From an uncultured bacterium (GTDB taxonomy: Bacteria; Actinomycetota; Coriobacteriia; Coriobacteriales; Coriobacteriaceae), in assembly GCA_905215225.1 (NCBI GenBank), contig CAJMPM010000021.1:1-11670 (forward strand): a stretch of DNA of 11,670 bases, written 5' to 3'. The translations under genes and the position numbers were made by a program. Shown piece after piece: positions 6,526-11,670 of the stretch. Position 1 is the stretch's first letter; each line of letters starts with the position of its first letter. The notes under the pieces are model-generated. The model did not search any database, was not told the origin of the DNA, and saw only the letters and a program-made list of their open reading frames with translations.

Positions 6526-7554
6526 CTAACCCCGTATGTCCCTAACAGTCGAGCGTTCGACCAGCGTACTCGGCACATGAATCGCCTCGATAGACGAGCT
6601 CTCTCCAATCGCCGCCTCAAACGCAAGCTTACCGACACCGCGCAAATCAAATCGCAGCGTCGTCAGCCGATTGTGAGGAACAAGTCCCTCGAGTGCGTCG
6701 TCGATACCAACCACGCTCACGTCGTCGGGCACGGACAGGCCCGCGTTCTCGAGCGCGGCGATAACGCCCAGCGCCATCTGGTCATTTGCCGCAAGCACGG
6801 CAGTCGGCGCCTGCGACCCGCCGGCAAGCACCTCGGCCGCAATCCGCTCGCCCATGGCGTACCCACTGTCCGCACTCCAATCGCCACGCAGCATCGGAGC
6901 GGCATCGACATGAGCACGACCCAGCGTATCGCGCCAACCGGCCTCACGAAAACGCGAGGAAATCGAGTTTTCCGGACCCGCCACAAACCGCATATTCGAG
7001 TGACCATGTTCCAGCAGATAATTGGTCAACAGCTCGCACGAACCATACTGGTCGGAGTCGATCGTCGTGCAGCGCGGATGCGCATACATGGACAGGATGA
7101 CCGTTCGCACTCCCGGCTGGGGAACAAACTCCTCAAAATCGGGAGCCATGCGGTTCATGTTGAGAATCATGCCGTCGACGGGTCGCTCGACCATGCGGCG
7201 CGAGGCATCGGCAAGTGCATAGGGCTTGTCGCCGCCCATCTCGATCATAGTGACGGCAAAATCGTGCTCGCGCGCCGCTTGCATGATACCCTCGAGCGTC
7301 GCCAGGTTACCGACACGTGTGATGTTGTACATGCACAGGCCAATAGAACGATACGACCCGCCGCGCAACGCCGCTCCAGCAAAATTGGGACGAAAGCCCA
7401 GCTCTTCCATGGCGGCCAGCACACGCTTGCGCGTCTTTTCCGTCACGTTGGGCATACCGTTGACCACGCGAGACACAGTCTGGCGGCTCACGCCAGCGAG
7501 CGCCGCAACCTCTGCCGCGCTCGCCGAATGACCATTCCTTGTCTGCTGAGCCAT
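6526..7554 (-). CDS. LacI-family transcriptional repressor of locus 2
   Basis: A LacI/GalR-type regulator paralogous to the one at 1615-2619. From the chosen start it has 342 residues. The helix-turn-helix is AEVAALAGVSRQTVSRVVNG (14-33), with Arg24-Gln25 and Arg29 at the positions of LacI 17, 18 and 22. The hinge FRPNFAGAAL carries Leu63, equivalent to LacI Leu56. The ligand domain has the family motifs VVGIDDA and LTTLRFD. An in-frame ATG 57 bases upstream (7609-7611) would give 361 residues, but it has no ribosome binding site and lies only three bases from an operator-like site. The chosen ATG has GGAAGG one base upstream, also not ideal, so the start is uncertain. It is divergent from the second lacG-lacE pair and most likely represses it and itself. 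Confidence 0.9.
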   Translation of the reverse strand: MAQQTRNGHSASAAEVAALAGVSRQTVSRVVNGMPNVTEKTRKRVLAAMEELGFRPNFAGAALRGGSYRSIGLCMYNITRVGNLATLEGIMQAAREHDFAVTMIEMGGDKPYALADASRRMVERPVDGMILNMNRMAPDFEEFVPQPGVRTVILSMYAHPRCTTIDSDQYGSCELLTNYLLEHGHSNMRFVAGPENSISSRFREAGWRDTLGRAHVDAAPMLRGDWSADSGYAMGERIAAEVLAGGSQAPTAVLAANDQMALGVIAALENAGLSVPDDVSVVGIDDALEGLVPHNRLTTLRFDLRGVGKLAFEAAIGESSSIEAIHVPSTLVERSTVRDIRG

Positions 7555-7614
7555 GCCTTCCACGCTAACCTGCTTCCCAACTATTCCCCGCGCCCATGGC
7601 GCATCGTACATACA

Positions 7615-7630
7615 TTGATAACGTGCTCAT
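7615..7630. promoter_or_regulatory. LacI-type operator, locus 2, repressor-proximal
   Basis: TTGATAACGTGCTCAT shares AACGTGCTCAT and two further positions with the site at 7747-7762, 14 of 16 matches. It lies just upstream of the second repressor gene, fitting autoregulation. Its centre is 132 bp from the first tandem site. Confidence 0.65.
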
Positions 7631-7746
7631 GATACCCGAGCCATATACCACAACATGAAAACTTCTGTCAATCAAAACCGCTTACCGAACAAATACAACC
7701 GTTCGCGGCTGTTTGAAGTTGTTTTGTTTCTATACATCCCAGCCGG

Positions 7747-7762
7747 ATGTTAACGTGCTCAT
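7747..7762. promoter_or_regulatory. LacI-type operator, locus 2, tandem site 1
   Basis: ATGTTAACGTGCTCAT has the ATGnnnACGTnnnCAT form. The left half, ATGTTAAC, is shared with locus 1; the right half reads ATGAGCAC on the other strand, unlike the ATGGCAAC of locus 1. Confidence 0.75.
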
Positions 7763-7768
7763 TGTCAA

Positions 7769-7784
7769 ATGTTCACGTGCTCAT
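7769..7784. promoter_or_regulatory. LacI-type operator, locus 2, tandem site 2
   Basis: ATGTTCACGTGCTCAT repeats the previous site with one change, 22 bp downstream, and has a CACGTG core. Outer symmetry CAAATG/CATTTTG is again present. The pair lies 115-152 bp before the second lacG. The remaining 7631-7898 has an AT-rich stretch with TATACAT at 7731-7737 as a possible -10 box, but I see no convincing complete promoter. Confidence 0.78.
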
Positions 7785-7898
7785 TTTGGTTCTAATCATT
7801 TTAAGATAGTGTTTATCGGGCTTTTTCACCGCTGAACGCTAACCAGGGAGCCTCCTGAGCGCAAACGCACAATATCGAACAGCGAGACGAGAGGGTGT

Positions 7899-9347
7899 AT
7901 GCATATGTCTTTGCTAAACCGCGTACAGCAGCTGCCGAAGGGCTTTGTTTGGGGCGCCGCAACCGCCGCGTACCAAACGGAAGGTTCCACGAAGGTGGCA
8001 GGCAAGGGTAAGACCATGTGGGACGATTACCTTGTCGCCCAGGGTCGCTTTTTGCCCGACCCGGCCAGTGATTTCTACAACCGCTACGAGGAGGATATCC
8101 GCCTTTCTGCCGAGCATGGACTCAACGCCATCCGTGTGTCCATCGCCTGGACCCGCATCTTCCCCAACGGCGACGATGCCGAACCCCTCGCCGAGGGCGT
8201 TAAGCACTACCACGAGCTGTTCGCCTGCTGCAAAAAGTATGGCGTCGAGCCCTATGTGTCCCTGCATCACTTTGACTCCCCCGCCGCCCTGTTCAACCAG
8301 GGCGACTGGCTCAACCGCAAGACCGTCGACGCCTATGTGCGCTATGCCGAGTTCTGCTTCCGCGAGTTCCGCGAGGTCAAGAATTGGTTCACCATCAACG
8401 AGCTCATCAGCCTCTCGCACTCCCAATACATCCAAGGCAACTTCCCGCCCAACCATCACTTTGATGTGACGAGCGGCATCCAGAGCCAGCACAACGAGCT
8501 CGTTGCCCACGCCCGCGCCGTCAACCTGTATAAGGATCTTGACGAGACCGAGCACCTGGGCGGACGCATTGGCATGGTCAACGTCCTGACGCCGGCATAT
8601 CCTGCCACAGACTCGCCCGCCGACCAGCACGCCGCCGACCTGTACAACGCCTTCTACACCGACTTCATCATGGACGGCGCCTTCCTGGGTCACTACTCCG
8701 CGCGCACCCTCTCACTCATCAACGAGATTCTGCGTGCCAACAACGCCACGCTTACGGTTGAGGACAGCGACATGGAGGAGCTCGCCAAGGCGGCGCCCCG
8801 CAACGATATGTTCGGCCTCAACTACTATCAGTCGGCGTTTATCGCCGCCTACGATGGCGAGTCAACCAACAGCTTTAACGGCACCGGAGACAAGGGCACC
8901 TCGTGCTTTAAGTTTAAGGGCGTCGGGCAGCAGGTCGATATGCCGGGTATCCCCACCACCGACTGGGATTGGCTCATCTACCCGCAAGGCCTCTACGACA
9001 CGCTCAAGCACATCAGCGCCACCTATCCCAACCTCCCCGTCATCTATATCACCGAAAACGGCCTGGGCCACAAGGACCCCGAGCCCGACGCAAACGGCAT
9101 CGTCGCCGATCCCGAGCGCATCGACTTTGTCGACCAGCACATGGAGAAGGTGCTCCGGGCGCGCGCCGAGGGCGTCGACGTCCAGGGCTACTTTATCTGG
9201 AGCCTGCAGGACCAGTTCTCGTGGGCCAATGGCTATAACAAGCGCTACGGCCTGTTCTACATCGACTTCGACACGCAAAAACGCTACATCAAGCAGTCGG
9301 CACTCTGGTACAAGGAGCTCGCCGACACTATGGCGGACGCGCAGTAG
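7899..9347 (+). CDS. lacG: 6-phospho-beta-galactosidase-like GH1 enzyme (locus 2)
   Basis: A 482-residue GH1 enzyme, clearly paralogous to the one at 4819-6258. The acid/base is Glu168 in TINEL and the nucleophile is Glu386 in ITENG. The phosphate-site pattern FSWANGYNKRYG gives Ser441, Lys448 and Tyr450, with the galactoside-type Trp442. It differs from the first enzyme in several loops, for example DDAEPLAEG near residue 110 and NFPPNHHFDVTSG near 180, so the aglycone or disaccharide preferred may differ. The ATG at 7899 has AGAGGG three bases upstream. A second in-frame ATG at 7905 has a better spacing of nine bases and may be the real start, shortening the protein by two residues. It is the first gene of its operon, whereas locus 1 places lacE first. 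Confidence 0.9.
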   Translation: MHMSLLNRVQQLPKGFVWGAATAAYQTEGSTKVAGKGKTMWDDYLVAQGRFLPDPASDFYNRYEEDIRLSAEHGLNAIRVSIAWTRIFPNGDDAEPLAEGVKHYHELFACCKKYGVEPYVSLHHFDSPAALFNQGDWLNRKTVDAYVRYAEFCFREFREVKNWFTINELISLSHSQYIQGNFPPNHHFDVTSGIQSQHNELVAHARAVNLYKDLDETEHLGGRIGMVNVLTPAYPATDSPADQHAADLYNAFYTDFIMDGAFLGHYSARTLSLINEILRANNATLTVEDSDMEELAKAAPRNDMFGLNYYQSAFIAAYDGESTNSFNGTGDKGTSCFKFKGVGQQVDMPGIPTTDWDWLIYPQGLYDTLKHISATYPNLPVIYITENGLGHKDPEPDANGIVADPERIDFVDQHMEKVLRARAEGVDVQGYFIWSLQDQFSWANGYNKRYGLFYIDFDTQKRYIKQSALWYKELADTMADAQ

Positions 9348-9368
9348 CGCATCGCCTCGCTTTCCCCC

Positions 9369-9415
9369 GAGAGGGGAGCGGCCCTATGCGATACAAACCC
9401 AGCCGCTCCCCTCTC
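9369..9415 (+). other. Intercistronic hairpin between lacG and lacE (locus 2)
   Basis: GAGAGGGGAGCGGC (9369-9382) and GCCGCTCCCCTCTC (9402-9415) form a perfect 14-bp stem with a 19-base loop. Pyrimidines follow but no T-run. As in locus 1, a strong stem without a terminator tail separates the two genes, which suggests a role in message stability or unequal expression. The rest of the 176-bp gap shows no gene. Confidence 0.7.
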
Positions 9416-9523
9416 TCCCCCTGGGACCGACCCCGCCTGCACCCGGGCTTTTAGCAAGCGGGAGACCATATAGGTTTTCAACGTCCATGCCATTAAGATT
9501 TCATGCAAAGAGGAGCGTGAACT

Positions 9524-11284
9524 ATGGAATCGATCGTTAAGTTCTTGGAGAAAGGTCAGCCGTACTTCGACAAGGTCTCTAAGAACATCTACCTTCAGGC
9601 CATTAAAGACGGCTTTTTGGCAGCAATGCCCATCATCCTGTCTTCTTCTGTCTTCCTGCTTATTTCGACCCTGCCGGGCGTTGTCGCCACGGTCGGCGGC
9701 TTTACGCTGCCCGACTGGTGGAACGTCGACGTCGTGAACTTCTGCAACAAGGTTTACAACTTCACGATGGGCGTCGTGGGCATCATGGTCGCCGGCACCA
9801 CCGCAAGCGCGCTGACCGGCTCCAAGAACCGCCGCATGCCTGCCGGCAAGGCCATCAACGCCACGAGCACCATGGTCGCCGCCATGTGCGCTATGCTCAT
9901 CTTGGCCGTTACCCAGACGAGTGCCAAGATCGACGGCGCCGATGTCTCGGTGTTCTTTACCGACAACATGGGCACCAAGGGCCTACTGAGCTCCTTTGTC
10001 GCCGCATTTGCCACGGTCAACATCTATGCCTTCTGCATTAAGCGAGACATCACCATCAAGCTGCCCAAAGAAGTCCCCGGCGCCATCGCCCAGAACTTCC
10101 GCGACATCTTCGCCTTCAGCTTCTCCATCCTGTTTGTCGCCGTCATCGACGTTATCTGCCGCACCTGCTTGGCCGTCCCGTTTGCCAACGTCATCTCCAC
10201 GCTGGTGAGCCCGCTGTTCGCCGCTGCCGATTCCTACGCCGGCCTCGCCCTCATCTGGTTCATGATCCCGCTGTTCTGGTTCATGGGCATCCACGGCCCC
10301 TCGGTCGTTAAGCCTGCCCTCAACGCCGCGCTGTTTGGCAACATCACCACCAACCTCGCCACGCTGCAGGCCGGCGGTCACCCCGCCCTCGCCCTGACCG
10401 AGAACTTCGGTAACTACATCGGCGAACTCGGCGGCACCGGCGCCACGTTCATTGTCCCGATCATCTTCCTGCTCTTTATGCGCTCCAAGCAGCTCAAGGC
10501 CGTCGGCAAAGCCTCTGTCGTACCCGTGATGTTCGCCGTCAACGAGCCGCTGCTGTTCGCCGCGCCCATCATCCTCAACCCGTACTTCCTGATCCCGTTC
10601 CTGTTTGCCCCCGTGGCCAACGTCCTCATTGGTAAGTTCTTCATCGACTTTTTGGGCATGAACGGCTTTATCTATGCCATGCCGTGGGCACTCCCCGGAC
10701 CGATCGGCACCTTCATCGACACCAACTTCCAGCCGATCTCTCTGGTCCTGGTTGTCGTCCTGCTGGTCGTTGACTTCTTGATCTACTACCCGTTCTGCAA
10801 GGCCTACGACAACGTCCTGTGCAAGCAGGAGGCCGAGACCCTGGCCGAAGAAGAGGCCGAGGAGACCAAGGCCGTCAAGACCGCTGCCGCCCCCGCCGTT
10901 GAGGCTCCTGTTGTCGAGACCGCTTCTGCCACTGAGGCTTCCGCAGCTCCGTCCGCCCTTAAGGGCAAGGATCTGAGGGTTCTGGTTCTGTGCGCTGGCG
11001 CCGGCACCTCTGCACTGCTCGCCAACGCGCTTAAGGAAGGCGCCGACGAGCTGGGCATCGACATTACCGCCAACGCCGGTGCCTACGGCAGCCACTACGC
11101 CATCATGGACCAGTACAACGTCATCGTCCTGGCTCCGCAGGTTCGCACCTATTACAACGAGATGAAGGCCGACACCGACCGCCTGGGCATCACGCTGCTG
11201 TCGCCCAAGGGCAAACAGTACATCGACCTCACTAAGGATCCCAAGGGTGCCGTCGCCTGGATCGAGGAAAACCTCAAGGCATAA
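9524..11284 (+). CDS. lacE: PTS lactose-family permease, fused EIIC-EIIB (locus 2)
   Basis: A 586-residue permease paralogous to the one at 2977-4752 and similar in length to lactococcal LacE. The start MESIVKFLEKGQPYFDKVSKNIYLQAIKDGF is LacE-like and is preceded by AGGAG (9511-9515), eight bases away. The EIIC part (about 1-424) holds FWFMGIHGPSVVKP with His257 and the canonical NEPLLFAAP with Glu341. A Glu- then Ala-rich linker (about 425-483) precedes the EIIB domain with active Cys490 in LVLCAGAGTSALLANAL. In the EIIB loop the GGGTSG of the first copy reads GAGTSA. No EIIA is fused or adjacent, so the lacF product probably phosphorylates it. It is the last gene of locus 2 and is followed by a strong terminator. 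Confidence 0.92.
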   Translation: MESIVKFLEKGQPYFDKVSKNIYLQAIKDGFLAAMPIILSSSVFLLISTLPGVVATVGGFTLPDWWNVDVVNFCNKVYNFTMGVVGIMVAGTTASALTGSKNRRMPAGKAINATSTMVAAMCAMLILAVTQTSAKIDGADVSVFFTDNMGTKGLLSSFVAAFATVNIYAFCIKRDITIKLPKEVPGAIAQNFRDIFAFSFSILFVAVIDVICRTCLAVPFANVISTLVSPLFAAADSYAGLALIWFMIPLFWFMGIHGPSVVKPALNAALFGNITTNLATLQAGGHPALALTENFGNYIGELGGTGATFIVPIIFLLFMRSKQLKAVGKASVVPVMFAVNEPLLFAAPIILNPYFLIPFLFAPVANVLIGKFFIDFLGMNGFIYAMPWALPGPIGTFIDTNFQPISLVLVVVLLVVDFLIYYPFCKAYDNVLCKQEAETLAEEEAEETKAVKTAAAPAVEAPVVETASATEASAAPSALKGKDLRVLVLCAGAGTSALLANALKEGADELGIDITANAGAYGSHYAIMDQYNVIVLAPQVRTYYNEMKADTDRLGITLLSPKGKQYIDLTKDPKGAVAWIEENLKA

Positions 11285-11313
11285 GACGCTGACGCCACCT
11301 GCCGCTCGCAGAC

Positions 11314-11359
11314 AAAAAATGGCCCGTGCATCGATGTGTGATGCGCGGGCCATTTTGTT
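11314..11359 (+). terminator. Rho-independent terminator of locus 2
   Basis: A long stem, AAAATGGCCCGTGCATC (11316-11332) with GATGCGCGGGCCATTTT (11340-11356), has one wobble pair and a seven-base loop. The 3' side ends TTTTGTTT. The A-run on the 5' side makes it likely to work in both directions. Confidence 0.93.
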
Positions 11360-11379
11360 TAGACCGCACCCGTCCTCCT

Positions 11380-11524
11380 GTTCATCTCAATCTGTAACAT
11401 CTAGCCGAGTTTTTGGGTCCTAGCTGTTACAGATTGAGACAAACAGAACGTCCGAGCAGAAATATCTAAATCTGTAACACGTAGCCCACTTTCGACCGTC
11501 TACCTGTTACAGATCAAGACAATA
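11380..11524. repeat. 145-bp double-hairpin repeat, copy 2
   Basis: This is the same element as 6370-6515 in the same orientation. Both hairpin cores are kept (ATCTGTAACATCTAG...CTAGCTGTTACAGAT, then ATCTGTAACACGTAG...CTACCTGTTACAGAT). The 29-base linker between them has diverged, and the outermost bases no longer form perfect terminal repeats. The A at 11389 restores a Watson-Crick pair in hairpin 1 where copy 1 would form a G-U wobble. It begins about 20 bp after the locus 2 terminator. Confidence 0.85.
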
Positions 11525-11573
11525 AGATAGTCAAATCCAAACTTTCCAAGCAGTTATGAAGCATGGTTTCTAG

Positions 11574-11649
11574 TTTTCGGTATCACGAACATACTTTCGG
11601 TATCATTTCATGTTATTATGATTTAGAATGTATGTTAGTGATACCTAAA
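11574..11649. promoter_or_regulatory. TTTCGGTATCA repeats in an AT-rich tail
   Basis: TTTCGGTATCA occurs at 11575-11585 and 11595-11605, 20 bp apart. An inverted copy with one change, TGATACCTAAA, lies at 11639-11649. The surrounding sequence is much richer in A/T than the rest of the window. This arrangement resembles operators around a promoter. An ATG at 11632 opens a frame (MLVIPKEAASSS) to the right edge, but it has no ribosome binding site. A minus-strand frame could also end here, so no gene is called. Confidence 0.4.
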
Positions 11650-11670
11650 GAAGCCGCATCCTCCAGTTCG

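Noticed and set aside
6577..7632. A 351-codon plus-strand open frame over the second repressor
   Set aside because: The minus strand has a complete helix-turn-helix and ligand-binding domain; the plus translation is rich in Arg and His, typical of a shadow.
9983..11353. A 456-codon open frame antisense to the second lacE
   Set aside because: Same shadow effect; it runs through the terminator and has a low-complexity product, while the plus strand encodes a clear PTS permease.
11628..11670. A gene starting at the right edge
   Set aside because: The ATG at 11632 has no ribosome binding site and only 13 codons are visible, so it is described with the repeat region and not called.

Overview
The window is GC-rich with dense coding and reads like a gut actinobacterium of the Coriobacteriia, most likely Collinsella or a close relative. 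That guess rests on overall composition and on LacI-controlled lactose-family PTS genes; no rRNA or marker gene is present to confirm it.

Layout. (1) 1-775, minus strand: the N-terminal 258 residues of an uncharacterised membrane protein that runs off the left edge. (2) 776-1061: an intergenic patch with a tandem 14-bp repeat, a 19-bp-arm inverted repeat and a terminator. (3) Locus 1, 1062-6258: lacF (EIIA) and a LacI-family repressor on the minus strand, divergent from lacE (fused EIIC-EIIB) and lacG (GH1 phospho-beta-galactosidase) on the plus strand. (4) Locus 2, 6526-11284: a second LacI-family repressor on the minus strand, divergent from a second lacG and a second lacE, here in the order lacG-lacE. 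(5) 11285-11670: a terminator, a repeat, then an AT-rich tail with TTTCGGTATCA repeats that looks like the control region of a gene beyond the right edge.

How the genes work together (family knowledge plus inference). Each LacE imports and phosphorylates a beta-galactoside, and the cognate LacG hydrolyses the phosphorylated disaccharide in the cytoplasm. Neither LacE carries an EIIA domain and only one lacF is present, so the single EIIA probably serves both permeases. No tagatose-6-phosphate pathway genes lie in the window.

Regulation. Each divergent intergenic region carries pseudo-palindromic 16-bp sites of the form ATGnnnACGTnnnCAT, centred on CG as is usual for LacI-family operators. 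Locus 1 sites contain the half-site ATGGCAAC; locus 2 sites contain ATGAGCAC or nearly so. The two repressors differ at the recognition-helix position equivalent to LacI residue 17 (Glu versus Arg). This looks like a recently separated pair of paralogous regulators with their own operators.

A 146-bp element made of two tandem hairpins (arms based on ATCTGTAACA) occurs twice in the same orientation, at 6370-6515 and 11380-11524, so locus 2 is bracketed by direct repeats. This is the most unusual structural feature of the window.
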